Source: Nostoc sp. NMS8 (lineage in GTDB: Bacteria > Cyanobacteriota > Cyanobacteriia > Cyanobacteriales > Nostocaceae). From it: 64,000 bases of DNA. Within the stretch, counting starts at the first letter, position 1, and each line of letters begins with the position of its first letter. The notes under the pieces are model-generated. The model made no database searches, was not told where the DNA came from, and was given only the letters and a program-made list of their open reading frames with translations. Positions 24,640 through 35,200 of this stretch are shown piece by piece. The DNA lies in assembly GCF_017115045.1 (NCBI RefSeq), contig NZ_JABXKK010000098.1:124001-188000 (forward strand). Direction: 5' to 3'. A program made the position numbers and the translations under genes.

Positions 24640-26841
24640 ATGGAGGTAATCTGCGGCAGAAGGGGCGATCGCATGAGCAAAAAATGGTATCGAGTCCAAA
24701 AGCTAAAAGCAATATTTGTCCTAGCATTGGCAGTTATATTTACTAATGCTGTAGTTTCATATAGCAACACTGTGAAGCTGATTCACAATCAGCAACGGGT
24801 AACAGACTCATATCAATTTATTACCCAAGTTGAAAGTATCCAATTTGCACTTAAAGATACTGAAACTGCACAACGTAATTATCTAATTACAGCAGATGCA
24901 GATGATCTAAAAACCTATCTTGCAGCTGATCAACAAACTAATAGCAATATTCAGATTCTCACTAAGCTAACTGCTAAAAATCATCAAAAGCAGCAGTGGA
25001 TTTCTTTGCTGGAACCAAAAATTACCACCAGGCTGAAAATTCTCCAACAAGAAATTTACCTCAGACAAAACCAGGAATTAGAAGCAGTTCGGCAACTAAT
25101 CTTATCCGATCGAGATCGGCAAATCGGTAAAGAAATCCAACAACTGATTCACGACTCTTTAAAAGCAGAGCAAAAGTTGTTACACCAAGAGATGCAGCAG
25201 TCACAAGCAAGTTCTCAAAAGGCAATAGTGACATTTTTTATCGCTGCTATTGTGGATTTGGTGCTGGTGGCGCTGCTATATGATTTGTTGTGGCGTTATA
25301 TCAGGCAACTTCAGCAAACGGAACTGGCCTTACGCCAAAGCGAAAATCGTTTACGAGCGATGATAGATGCAGAACCAGAATGCATCCAGTTAATTGCCAG
25401 AGATGGCACCCTTTTAGAAATTAATGCAGAAGGGTTGGCAATAATGGAAGTGGAAAGTGCTGATGTATTAATTGGTAAACCAATTGATGCTGTAATTTTA
25501 CCAGAGTATAAAGCCGCCTTTGCCGACCTGCATAAAAGTGTCTGCCAAGGTAATAAGGGGACTTTGGAGTTTGAAATCGTGGGATTTCAAGGTACTCATC
25601 GCTACATGGAAACTCATGCTGTACCACTGCGTAACGAATCTGATGGCACGTTCATCTATTTGGCACTGACGCGAGATATAACCCAGCAAAAACAGGCAGA
25701 ACAGAAAATCCGCGAACAAGCAGCGCTGCTGGATGTATCAACTGACGCGATTCTGGTGCGAAATATCCACAACCAAATTTTATTTTGGAATCAAGGTGCT
25801 GAACGTCTATATGGCTGGAAGGCTGAGGAAGTTATGGGGGAAAATGTTTTACAAGTTTTGTATATAGAGATTTCACCAGAGTTAGAAGATGCTTACTTGA
25901 GGGTGATAAATACAGGTGAGTGGCGGGGTGAGTTGCATCAACTAACCAGGGAAGGCAAAATAATTATCGTTGAAAGTCGGTGGACACTGATCCGACATCA
26001 TAATGGACAACCCAAATCCATTTTGAGTGTGAACACCGAAATTACGCAGCAAAAACAACTGGAAGCTCAACTTCTGCGATCGCAACGTTTGGAGAGTATC
26101 GGTACTCTAGCTGGTGGTATCGCCCATGACCTCAACAATATACTATCTCCAATTTTAATGTCAGTTCAACTGTTGCAGAGGAAATTGCCCGATTCGCAGA
26201 GTCAGCAAATACTGCAAACTTTAGAAAATAATGTGAAACGCGGTGCTAATTTGCTCAAGCAAGTCTTATCTTTTGCACGGGGTATTGAAGATAAACGGAT
26301 AATTGTGCAAATTGAGCCATTGATGGCAGAAATTGAGCAAATTATCGCTCAAACATTCCCCAAATCCATTGTTTGCCAGATAGATATCCCGAAAAATCTC
26401 TGGTATGTTCGTGGAGACATTACTCAACTGCATCAGGTGCTAATAAACTTGGTAATCAACGCCCGCGATGCTATGCCCAATGGCGGTATTTTAAGGATTG
26501 CGGCGGAAAATCTGGTGATTGGCGAACATTCTACCCAGATAAACATCAATGCGAAAGTAGGTTCTTATATTGCGATCGTGGTGACGGATACTGGTATGGG
26601 GATGTCGTCGGAAGTCCAGCAACGGATTTTTGAACCATTTTTCACCACTAAAGAGATAGGCAAAGGTACAGGTTTAGGACTTTCTACGGCATTGGGTATT
26701 ATTAAAAATCACGGTGGTTTTGTCAATGTTTATAGTCAAGTAGGCAGAGGTACTCAATTTACAGTGTACTTGCCTGCCTCTACATTCAGAGACACACATT
26801 CCCTGTCTCAAGAACTGAAATCAGTTATGGGAGATGGCTAG
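24640..26841 (+). CDS. Membrane-bound PAS histidine kinase with CHASE3 sensor
   Basis: A 733-aa sensor kinase. A membrane segment at about 22-42, a CHASE3-like helical periplasmic domain to about 195 (FALKDTETAQRNYLIT) and a second membrane segment at about 197-217. Two PAS domains follow (about 235-355, with LTRDITQQKQAEQ, and 360-480). The HisKA domain has phospho-acceptor His496 in GGIAHDLNNILSPI, and the HATPase domain has NLVINARDAM, DTGMGM and GTGLGLSTALGI. No receiver domain is present, though related kinases often carry one, and no response regulator lies nearby. ATG 24673 (MSKKWYRV), with AGAAGGGG upstream, is an alternative and perhaps better start. Confidence 0.9.
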   Translation: MEVICGRRGDRMSKKWYRVQKLKAIFVLALAVIFTNAVVSYSNTVKLIHNQQRVTDSYQFITQVESIQFALKDTETAQRNYLITADADDLKTYLAADQQTNSNIQILTKLTAKNHQKQQWISLLEPKITTRLKILQQEIYLRQNQELEAVRQLILSDRDRQIGKEIQQLIHDSLKAEQKLLHQEMQQSQASSQKAIVTFFIAAIVDLVLVALLYDLLWRYIRQLQQTELALRQSENRLRAMIDAEPECIQLIARDGTLLEINAEGLAIMEVESADVLIGKPIDAVILPEYKAAFADLHKSVCQGNKGTLEFEIVGFQGTHRYMETHAVPLRNESDGTFIYLALTRDITQQKQAEQKIREQAALLDVSTDAILVRNIHNQILFWNQGAERLYGWKAEEVMGENVLQVLYIEISPELEDAYLRVINTGEWRGELHQLTREGKIIIVESRWTLIRHHNGQPKSILSVNTEITQQKQLEAQLLRSQRLESIGTLAGGIAHDLNNILSPILMSVQLLQRKLPDSQSQQILQTLENNVKRGANLLKQVLSFARGIEDKRIIVQIEPLMAEIEQIIAQTFPKSIVCQIDIPKNLWYVRGDITQLHQVLINLVINARDAMPNGGILRIAAENLVIGEHSTQININAKVGSYIAIVVTDTGMGMSSEVQQRIFEPFFTTKEIGKGTGLGLSTALGIIKNHGGFVNVYSQVGRGTQFTVYLPASTFRDTHSLSQELKSVMGDG

Positions 26842-27012
26842 TTAAAACACCTCGGTCAACCTCATGGACAGTTAATTACTTGGCTGGGAGTGTATCAAGT
26901 TTTCACCCCAGGCGTAGCTCTAGGCGATAATCCTACTGTGCGCTTAGATTTAGACAATGAACCACAGTCTGATGTTTTACTGTTGATAAATAAACCAGCT
27001 AAGGGACAATAA
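26842..27012 (+). pseudogene. Truncated Uma2-family nuclease remnant
   Basis: An open stretch of 57 codons lacking any start reads HLGQPHGQLITWLGVYQVFTP and continues with NPTVRLDLDNEPQSDVLLLI, ending in TAA at 27010-27012. This is the conserved N-terminal core of cyanobacterial Uma2 (PD-(D/E)XK-like) proteins, including the first catalytic Asp region (PQSDV). The beginning and the C-terminal two thirds are missing. It starts right at the stop of the kinase gene. A full-length Uma2 gene is at 36781-37431. Confidence 0.7.
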
Positions 27013-27182
27013 AATTTTTAAAAAATATCTGGTGTATTTGGGTACAATTACTAAATTGTTACTCATTTATATTAGTAGACGCGTTGGTATAAATAAAAAT
27101 TGTTTCCACTGACTAGAAAGCTCAGATTTTAGTTTTCGTCTCAATTCAATATAAAATTTAAAACTTAAAATCATAAATCAAT

Positions 27183-28574
27183 ATGGCAAACCTCACACCG
27201 AATTCTAGTTTTAGTTTGACACTGCGCTTGCAGATTCCCAATCGTATAGGGATGTTGGCATCGGTGACACAGGCGATCGCCACCACTGGCGGTAATCTCG
27301 GTCAAATTGATTTAATCGAGCAAACCCGCAAAGAATCTACCCGCGATCTGACTGTGGATGCTGCGAGTACTGAACACGCTGAAACCATTGTGCAAGCAGT
27401 CAAAGCATTGCCAGACATCAAGTTACTCAGTGTCTACGATCGCACCTTTAATTTGCATCGTGGTGGCAAAATCAGCATTACCAGCAGAATTCCCCTGAAG
27501 AGTGTTTCCGATTTGGCAATGGCTTACACGCCCGGAGTCGGTCGCATTTGTACAGCGATCGCTCAAGATCCAGAAGAAGTTTACAACTTAACCATCAAAC
27601 AAAATACTGTTGCCATTGTCACCGATGGTAGTGCCGTTTTGGGTTTGGGAAATCTCGGCCCCGCCGCCGCCCTACCAGTAATGGAAGGTAAAGCAATGCT
27701 GTTCAAGGAATTTGCCGGGCTAGATGCTTTTCCCATCTGTCTCGCTACCCAAGATACAGAAGAAATTATCCAAGCAGTTAAGAATATCGCTCCGGTGTTT
27801 GGGGGAGTGAATTTAGAGGATATTGCTGCACCTCGCTGCTTTGAAATTGAAAAGAGATTACGCCAAGAATTAGATATCCCAGTTTTTCACGATGACCAGC
27901 ACGGTACAGCAATTGTCACCTTGGCAGCGTTGTTTAATTCGCTGAAACTGGTACATAAATCCTTAGCAGAAATCAAGATTGTGATTAATGGTGCTGGGGC
28001 GGCGGGAGTAGCGATCGCTCGGTTACTTCGTAAAGCTGGGGCAGAAAAAATCTGGATGTGTGACTCTAAAGGGATTCTCTCTACCAGTCGCACCGATTTG
28101 ACAGAGGAAAAACTCGAATTTGCGGTGAAAGGTCAGGGCACATTAGCGGGTGCAATGCAAGGGGCAGATGTGTTTATTGGAGTCAGCGCACCGGGAGTTT
28201 TGACACCAGAAATGGTGCAATCGATGGCCAAAGATCCAATTGTGTTTGCAATGGCAAATCCGATTCCAGAGATTCAGCCAGAATTAATCAGTCAAGATGT
28301 TGCTATCATTGCGACCGGTCGCAGTGATTACCCAAATCAAATCAATAATGTCCTCGCTTTTCCTGGCGTATTCCGTGGTGCTTTAGATTGTCGGGCACAG
28401 ACAATTACCATCAAAATGTACTTAGAAGCCGCAAGTGCGATCGCCTCCTTAGTCAAGCCCTCAGACTTGGATCGGGAACACATTATTCCTTCAGTATTTG
28501 ATGAGCGTGTCGTCACTGCTGTTGCTGCTGCTGTGCAACGTGCAGCGCGGGAAGAAGGTATTGCTCGGAACTAA
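27183..28574 (+). CDS. NAD-type malic enzyme with N-terminal ACT domain
   Basis: A 463-aa enzyme for oxidative decarboxylation of malate to pyruvate and CO2. Residues 10-85 form an ACT domain (LRLQIPNRIGMLASVTQAI) that probably binds an amino acid as effector. The malic enzyme core follows with SDLAMAYTPGVGRIC, NTVAIVTDGSAVLGLGNLGP, EGKAMLFKEFAGLDAFPI, VNLEDIAAPRCFEIE and FHDDQHGTAIVTLAAL. The Rossmann motif is INGAGAAGVAIARLL, and FAMANPIPEI appears near the end. The ACT fusion is known in cyanobacterial and other bacterial malic enzymes. It stands alone; the phosphatase gene is about 100 bp downstream in the same direction. Confidence 0.93.
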   Translation: MANLTPNSSFSLTLRLQIPNRIGMLASVTQAIATTGGNLGQIDLIEQTRKESTRDLTVDAASTEHAETIVQAVKALPDIKLLSVYDRTFNLHRGGKISITSRIPLKSVSDLAMAYTPGVGRICTAIAQDPEEVYNLTIKQNTVAIVTDGSAVLGLGNLGPAAALPVMEGKAMLFKEFAGLDAFPICLATQDTEEIIQAVKNIAPVFGGVNLEDIAAPRCFEIEKRLRQELDIPVFHDDQHGTAIVTLAALFNSLKLVHKSLAEIKIVINGAGAAGVAIARLLRKAGAEKIWMCDSKGILSTSRTDLTEEKLEFAVKGQGTLAGAMQGADVFIGVSAPGVLTPEMVQSMAKDPIVFAMANPIPEIQPELISQDVAIIATGRSDYPNQINNVLAFPGVFRGALDCRAQTITIKMYLEAASAIASLVKPSDLDREHIIPSVFDERVVTAVAAAVQRAAREEGIARN

Positions 28575-28670
28575 TTAAGGGACTTCCAAATACACTCGTC
28601 CCCATTTGGTGATTGGATTATAAATAAAGCATAATCATCCAAAACACCACCATTCTGTCAACTGTTTGCA

Positions 28671-30956
28671 ATGAAGTATCAAGTTGGGGACGAGTTTTTA
28701 CAACAACTGCCACTGATTTTAGCGGGGCCAATCCTCAAACATACTGAGCCAGAGTCAGTGACGGTATGGGTAGCAGTGAAACAGTCTTGTCAGGTAGAAC
28801 TTAAGGTTTATGACACAACAAATGATGGTGAAGCACTAGGAAATTGTTTATTTGAGGGAGAACGCTCTACCGTTGCTCTGGGTAAGCATCTTCATGTAGT
28901 TGCGATCGCGGCTCGGTCTAAAATTGGAGATTGCCTCACGGGAGGTCACATCTATGCATACGACCTCCGATTTACTATTGCTGACCAAACCCTGCAAATG
29001 CAACAAGGATTATGCTCAAACTCTCATCCGAAAGTCAGCATTAGCTACTTCGATCATCAAAAACCAACTTTTACTCTGCCGCCAAACCATCTGCAAGATT
29101 TGCAAATTGTCCATGCTTCCTGCCGTAAACCTCATGGTCATGGGTTTGATGCACTGCCGATTCTCGACAGTTTAATTCAAGCATCAGCAAATCAACCCCA
29201 AAACCGCCCCCACCAGTTGTTCCTCACGGGAGATCAAATTTACGGAGATGATATCGCCGATCCATCGTTGTGGGTTGCTAGTACTCTTGGCGATGCCCTT
29301 TTGGGTTGGGAAGAACAACTTCCGGTGCATGGAGTGTATTGTACTCCCCAGCAACTACCCCCTGGAGAACGGGCTGATGTAGCGACAAATCAAGCTGGCT
29401 TGACGGCAGGATTACATAATAAAGCTGAGAAAGTTACCAGTCATCTTTTCAGCCTGGGCGAGTTTTACGCTACTTATTTACTAGCTTGGTCGCCAGTGTG
29501 CTGGCCGCTAACATTTCCCAAAGGACAGCAAGTAATGCGCGATCGCCATGCTATCAAAGACTGGAATCGGGCAGTCAAGCATTTGCGACAATTCATTTAT
29601 ACGCTTTGGAAAGTGCGTCGCGCCCTTGCCAATATTCCCATGTACAGCATCTTTGATGACCATGATGTTACTGATGACTGGAATTTAAACCAAGCTTGGT
29701 GTTTGCGAGTATTGGGGCGTCCCTTGGGGCGACGAATAGTCCAAAATGCCTTGTTAGCTTATACGGTGTTTCAAGGGTGGGGCAATACACCAGGGCAATT
29801 TGTAGAAGGGAAATCAGGTGAAAAGCTGTTGGCGGCTGCCCAAGCTTGGTCAGCTTCCCAAGGGAGAGATGCAAAGGCTGATGAAGCGATCGCGCGTTAT
29901 GTAGGTATGCCGGCTAACGATCCCCACACAGACTTACCTGTTTTAGTCCGAGACGGCCCTGTATTCATTCTAGATCGACATCCTGAAGCACTAACTTGGC
30001 ATTACACAGTCAGGAGCGATCGCCATGAAGTAATTGTGCTGGATACACGTACTTGGCGGGGTTATCCAGCCGATCAAAAACCAATTGCGCCGCCGATGCT
30101 GTTGTGTCCAAAAGCCTTTGAACAACAACTAGTTTTGCCTTTACAAGAAATCGCTGAACAAACTCAGATTAAAACCACATTCGTGATTGCACCCACCAAT
30201 GTATTTGGATTGCAAGTGATTGATTGGATTCATCATTGGCATTTAAAACAGGAGAAAGTGTTTTCAACTGATGTTGGAGATGCCTGGAACATTAATGTTG
30301 AAGCACTGGCAAAATTTCTAACCACCTTGTTTGAGGAACGTCAACAAGTAGTTATTTTATCCGGGGATATCCACTACAGTTCTGTTGCTCACTTGTCTTA
30401 TGCACACACCCATTCCAAATTGCAGTCTGTATTAGTGCAGTTAACCGCTAGTGCCTTGAAAAATGAAGAGATTTCGACGCGGCTGATTCATACACGATTG
30501 AAAGATTGGCTGCTACCAGAAAAGGTGCGACATTGGATCGGGTGGAACAACCCACCCAATATGGTAGAAATTTCAGAGAAAGAATTACACCATAATCGCC
30601 AGATGTTGACCAACTCTGACTGGCATTGTGTGCTGGAATGGGTACCTCGAAACAGTGTTCAGAGATATGATTGCACAGCAGATATATTATCGTTGATAGC
30701 TCCCTGGAAACGAGCCGAACATGCTAAATGGAAATGGTTACAACCCCTGATGTTTTGGAAATTTCGTTGGTTTCAGGAAGGACGAGAAGTAGTTGGATTA
30801 AATAATTTAGCTCTGGTTCACTTTGAGTTAGCAGATGAGAGTAGTTCTGGCAAAGTTATTCAAGATTTGTACTGGTTTTCTTCTTGGTATCCAATCCAAA
30901 TTGTTTACAGCCGTTTTGAGAGCGAGTTAATGCCGAATCAGTCATTGTTACGATGA
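28671..30956 (+). CDS. PhoD-like metallophosphatase
   Basis: A 761-aa protein. An N-terminal beta-sandwich (about 15-115, GPILKHTEPESVTVWVAV) is followed by a PhoD-like metallophosphatase domain. Metal-binding signatures are visible: FLTGDQIYGDDIADPS, YSIFDDHDVTDDWNLNQ and LSGDIHYSSVAHLSY. There is no Tat or Sec signal, so unlike classical PhoD it may be cytoplasmic. It should hydrolyse phosphodiesters or monoesters using Ca/Fe or similar ions. Long forms of this type exist in cyanobacteria and fungi. A hairpin at 31143-31161 lies past the end. Confidence 0.85.
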   Translation: MKYQVGDEFLQQLPLILAGPILKHTEPESVTVWVAVKQSCQVELKVYDTTNDGEALGNCLFEGERSTVALGKHLHVVAIAARSKIGDCLTGGHIYAYDLRFTIADQTLQMQQGLCSNSHPKVSISYFDHQKPTFTLPPNHLQDLQIVHASCRKPHGHGFDALPILDSLIQASANQPQNRPHQLFLTGDQIYGDDIADPSLWVASTLGDALLGWEEQLPVHGVYCTPQQLPPGERADVATNQAGLTAGLHNKAEKVTSHLFSLGEFYATYLLAWSPVCWPLTFPKGQQVMRDRHAIKDWNRAVKHLRQFIYTLWKVRRALANIPMYSIFDDHDVTDDWNLNQAWCLRVLGRPLGRRIVQNALLAYTVFQGWGNTPGQFVEGKSGEKLLAAAQAWSASQGRDAKADEAIARYVGMPANDPHTDLPVLVRDGPVFILDRHPEALTWHYTVRSDRHEVIVLDTRTWRGYPADQKPIAPPMLLCPKAFEQQLVLPLQEIAEQTQIKTTFVIAPTNVFGLQVIDWIHHWHLKQEKVFSTDVGDAWNINVEALAKFLTTLFEERQQVVILSGDIHYSSVAHLSYAHTHSKLQSVLVQLTASALKNEEISTRLIHTRLKDWLLPEKVRHWIGWNNPPNMVEISEKELHHNRQMLTNSDWHCVLEWVPRNSVQRYDCTADILSLIAPWKRAEHAKWKWLQPLMFWKFRWFQEGREVVGLNNLALVHFELADESSSGKVIQDLYWFSSWYPIQIVYSRFESELMPNQSLLR

Positions 30957-31142
30957 ACTCGGAAGATCCCCCCAAACCTCCTTAAAAAGTGGGGCTTAAT
31001 AAGCTGTTGTGATTATAGTTTGCACATTGAGGCGGCAGGGGAGCAGGGTGCAGGGAGCAAGGGAGAGGATTTACAGGTTTTGCCTAGTCATGCTTGTGAT
31101 GCAATTTGCAGGCGCAACAGCTTATAAAGGCTTGCTCTAATT

Positions 31143-31161
31143 CCCTCCTTTTTAAGGAGGG
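31143..31161. repeat. Short hairpin repeat in the 30957-31257 spacer
   Basis: CCCTCCTT at 31143-31150 pairs with AAGGAGGG at 31154-31161. It is common in Nostoc spacers and may end transcripts from the phosphatase gene. The rest of this 300-bp spacer holds a G-rich tract near 31030-31070 (GGCAGGGGAGCAGGGTGCAG) and nothing coding. Confidence 0.4.
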
Positions 31162-31257
31162 ATAGGGAGGATCAAGTCTTAAGCAAAGCAAGCGTATTGA
31201 TTTTGGTTGTATATCTGGGCACTCTAGATGAAAGAAACTTACTGGAGAGTGATTTCT

Positions 31258-31731
31258 ATGTCTACGACCCCAATTAGTGCAACATTGGCACAAACAGACA
31301 GAGATGCTGTGTTGCAAGCCATTACCACCATTAAAGAAAAGCTACCATTTTTGGTTGATTTGAGTGCCGACGATCGCAAGACTTTACCCAAGATGGGAGA
31401 TAAGAGTCGGGCGTTTGTGAGTAAAGCATTAGAGGTGGCGGCGCAGAATCCAGAGTTTTTACCGCGATCGTTTGACTTAGAAGAGATGCGGAAGGATGTG
31501 CAATTATTTGAAGCGTTGTATCCGGTGTTATTGTCGTTGACGCAGTTACAAGAGTTGGTCGATGATACATCTCTTGCAGTCGGTAGTGAAGCTTATGCAG
31601 CCGCGTTGCAGGTGTATAACTATGCAAAAGCCAGTGGACAGGGCGCGGGTTTAGATGCAGTAGTTGTGGAAATGGGGCAACGATTTGCTCGTAAACCTGC
31701 AAAATCCAAGTCTCAAAAAGCAGCGTTGTAG
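31258..31731 (+). CDS. Hypothetical helical protein
   Basis: A 157-aa soluble protein (MSTTPISATLAQTDRDAVLQ). It is all-helical in appearance and carries KLPFLVDLSADDRKTLPKMGDKSRAFVSKALEVA, a pattern I recall from conserved hypothetical proteins spread across cyanobacteria and Bacteroidetes. Its function is unknown. ATG 31258 has GGAGAG eight nt upstream; the frame opens further to 31228. It precedes the 42-bp tandem repeat and the NACHT-CHAT gene on the same strand, so a link with them is possible but unproven. Confidence 0.65.
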   Translation: MSTTPISATLAQTDRDAVLQAITTIKEKLPFLVDLSADDRKTLPKMGDKSRAFVSKALEVAAQNPEFLPRSFDLEEMRKDVQLFEALYPVLLSLTQLQELVDDTSLAVGSEAYAAALQVYNYAKASGQGAGLDAVVVEMGQRFARKPAKSKSQKAAL

Positions 31732-31739
31732 AAAATAGC

Positions 31740-32110
31740 TCAGTACTTGCATTTAAAACGTGCAACGTTGAAGTTCAGAATTTGGATGTTAAAGTTAAAA
31801 GCACGACATTTCGAGTTCTGAGCTTCATTTTTTGAGTTCAAAGGCGCAACGTTCAAGCAAAAAGGTGCAACTTCCGAGTTCAAAGGCGCAACGTTCAAGC
31901 AAAAAGGTGCAACTTCCGAGTTCAGAGGCGCAACGTTCGAGCAAAAAGGTGCAACTTCCGAGTTCAGAGGCGCAACGTTCGAGCAAAAAGGTGCAACTTC
32001 CGAGTTCAGAGGCGCAACGTTCGAGCAAAAAGGTGCAACTTCCGAGTTCAGAGGCGCAACGTTCGAGCAAAAAGGTGCAACTTCCGAGTTCAGAGGTTGA
32101 AAGTTGAGAT
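31740..32110. repeat. 42-bp tandem repeat, six full copies, with degenerate flanks
   Basis: Exact or near-exact 42-bp units start at 31834, 31876, 31918, 31960, 32002 and 32044, with an 11-bp partial at 32086. Each unit is two related 21-bp halves, GAGTTCAGAGGCGCAACG-TTC and GAGCAAAAAGGTGCAACT-TCC. The first two units differ from the last four at a few sites (CAAAGG versus CAGAGG, TTCAAGC versus TTCGAGC). Because 42 is divisible by 3, several frames stay open: one plus-strand frame and two minus-strand frames give 14-residue repeats. The degenerate 21-bp period continues on both sides. I treat it as repeat DNA and not as a gene. Confidence 0.9.
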
Positions 32111-32222
32111 TTTGAAAGCGATCGCACAAGCATTTACCCCGAACACTCATATCTGAAGTGACATTATTAAGGGTTAGTGAGGTTAATATAGTAAAAATAT
32201 TTTCAGCCTCTTGTCGGTGAAA

Positions 32223-35200
32223 ATGCCAAATCAAGATTACCAATGGAAGCGATTCTGGTGTCCTCGGTCACGTCCTATTAATCTAGCTGATGGTGGTTAT
32301 CTGTGCGACCCAGAAGAAAAATGGGGCAAAATATACAATCCACATTTAGTAACCTTTGAGGCTATATCAGACTTACGATGTTTAGCGCTCTTGGGTGAAC
32401 CAGGTATTGGTAAAACCTGTGCCGTAGAGTCAGAACAAGAAAAAATCATAAGCAAGATTGAAGCAGCAGGTAATCAAGTTATTCTGTTAAACCTCCGCTC
32501 ATATAGAACAGAAGATTTTTTAGTTGAAGAATTATTTAAAAGTTTAGAGTTTACTGACTGGCTAAAGGGTACGCATCAGTTGTATATTTTTCTAGATAGT
32601 CTTGATGAGTGTCTGCTACGGATAGATACCCTAGCAACACTATTGGTTGACAAGTTTAATCGAAGAGATATTCGCAGTCAGGCGGAGCGTTTATATCTTA
32701 GGATTGCCTGTAGGACAGCAGTTTGGCAACCTGTTTTAGAGAAAGGACTGAAGAAAATTTGGGGTGAGGATGGTGTAGGGATTTATAAACTAGCTCCACT
32801 TCGACGTGTGGATGTTAGTAAAGCAGCAAAGATTGAAGGCATCAACGATGCTGAAGCATTTCTAGAAGAAATTCAAAATAAAAATGTTGTGCCTTTGGCT
32901 ATTAAGCCAATTACATTAAAATTTCTTCTCAAAATTTATCATCGTCATAATGGTCAATTTCCTCCTAGTCAAAGCCTGCATGAACTTTATCTTGAAGGAT
33001 GTAGCTGGCTATGTGAAGAACGAAATGACAGTCGTATTGCATCAAAACTAAAAGGCAATCTTCTTCGACAACAACGTTTGATTGTTGCGGCTAGGATTGC
33101 AGCGATCATGATTTTTGGCGAGAAATCTGTTATCAAGACTGGTATTCAGAGAGATGTTCCAGATGATGACAATTACGTGCTTATTGAGAAGATGTGCCAA
33201 GGAATCGAAAGCGTTGAAGGTAGAGAGTTTGAAATTAATGAAGAAGCTGTTGAAGAAGTTTTAGATACTGGTTTATTCTCATCTCGTGGCGAATTAAGTC
33301 TTATGGGATGGGCACACCAAACCTATGCTGAGTTTCTGGCTGCATGGTACTTGATTCAGCATCAAACACCTTTAGAGCGGGTAATGAGTCTAATTGTTTC
33401 ATATAAAGATCCTGAACATAAATTAATTCCACAACTTCATGAAACAGCAGCATGGCTAGCTAGTATGAGGACTGACGTACTTCAGGAAATAATGAAGACT
33501 GATCCTGATGTACTGTTGCGAAGCGACATACCCACAGATGCAAATCTTCAAGCTGCAATAGTTGATAACTTACTAAAACAGTACGAGCAGGGAAAGCTAT
33601 TGTATTCAAGCGGTGATAATTACCGAAGATACGAGAAGCTTAAACATTCTGGGCTTACTGAACAATTACGTCCCTATATTCAGGATTATAGCAACCAAAT
33701 TGATGCATCTCGTATAGCAATAGACATTATTGAGGCTTGTAAGGTAGATGAACTTCAGGGAGATTTAGTAAACCTAGCACTTGATTCATCCCAATCAATT
33801 TACCTCAGAGTTAGTGCTGCAAACGCAATCTGTACAGTTGGTAATGCAAGTGCAAAATTGCAATTAAAACCACTGGCTTGTGGACAACTTCCAGAAGATG
33901 AGGATGACCAACTTAAAGGATATGCTTTGAGAGCAATTTGGTCAGATCATCTGCTAGTAGAGGAATTGTTTAATGTCTTAACTCCACGGAAGAAGAGAAA
34001 CTTTTTAAGCTCGTATGGAGTATTTGTTGACTTTGAACTAGTACCAAAACTACAGCCATCTGATTTGCTAGTTGCTCTTAATTGGGTAGAAAAACAAGGT
34101 ATTAGAGGCTTTGGACACCCATTTGAAAGACTTGGCAATGCCATACTCCTAAAAGCTTGGGAAAATTTTGACTTGCCTGATATAGCAGAAAGTTTTACTA
34201 AAGTCGCTCTAATACAGTGGAGAGAACATCAGAGAGTCATCACTCGCGACAACGAACTTCAAACAAAATTTGAATCTTCGTTTATCAATGATATCAATAA
34301 ACGGCGCAAACTAATCGAACAGGCAGTGCTGATAGTCTCTAAAACAGGAGAAAATATATATTTTTTATGGAGTTCATTAACAAGAAATATTCTTTTAACA
34401 GAAGATGTTTTTTGGATGCTCGGAAAACTTCAAAATATTCATTCTCAAGAAGAGCGAATTTGGGCAAGACTAATTAAGTGGAAATTTAATTGTCAAGATG
34501 TAAAGCAGAAAGATGCTATTTTTACAGCTAGCCAAACTAATAATATCTTGCATGAAGAATTTGCACCTTATTTTGCAACAAGTGATCTAAACTCAGATCA
34601 AGCTGAGATACTGGAGTTGGAGTATCAAAGTATGCAAGATCAAGAGGAATCTAGACAAAACCTTGTTATAGCTTCACTACCTAAAGAGCGAGTCCTTTTA
34701 TTTCTAGAGCAGCTAGAGTCAGGAAATCTATCAGCTTGGTTGCAAATTACGACAGTGATGACTCTCAATTCAGATAGCCAATTTTCTGAAGAAGGGTTTG
34801 AATCAGATTTAACAAAACTTCCCGGATGGCAAGAAGCTGATCTAAAAACTCGTGACAGAATCATTAATGGTGGTAAAAAGTATATTGAAGAATACAGTCA
34901 AGTAGCAAAGGACTGCATAGAAACAAACTTGTTTAATGAACCAGAATCAGCAGGCTTTCAAGCTTTCTTGTTGCTTTTGCAGGAAACTCCAGAAATTTTA
35001 GATACCCTACTATCTACTGTCTGGCAAAGATGGGCATCTATTATCGTTGGCTTTCCTTACAACACTCAACGAGAACAATACTATAAAGACTATCAAGAGC
35101 TAGTAAAGCAGGCATATCTGAAAGCTCCTATTGAAACCTTAAATACGCTGGTATCAATTATTGACAAGAAAAACGGGGAAGATAATCCTATACTCATTCT

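Noticed and set aside
24640..26841. Hybrid histidine kinase with a receiver domain
   Set aside because: The frame ends soon after the HATPase domain and no receiver motif is found in any frame of the following 340 bp.
31834..32096. CRISPR array
   Set aside because: The units are contiguous 42-bp tandem copies with no variable spacers, and no cas genes are nearby.
31740..32243. Minus-strand 167-codon frame and overlapping repeat-coded frames as genes
   Set aside because: The openness follows from a 42-bp period divisible by three; several frames on both strands are open equally and none has a convincing ribosome-binding site.
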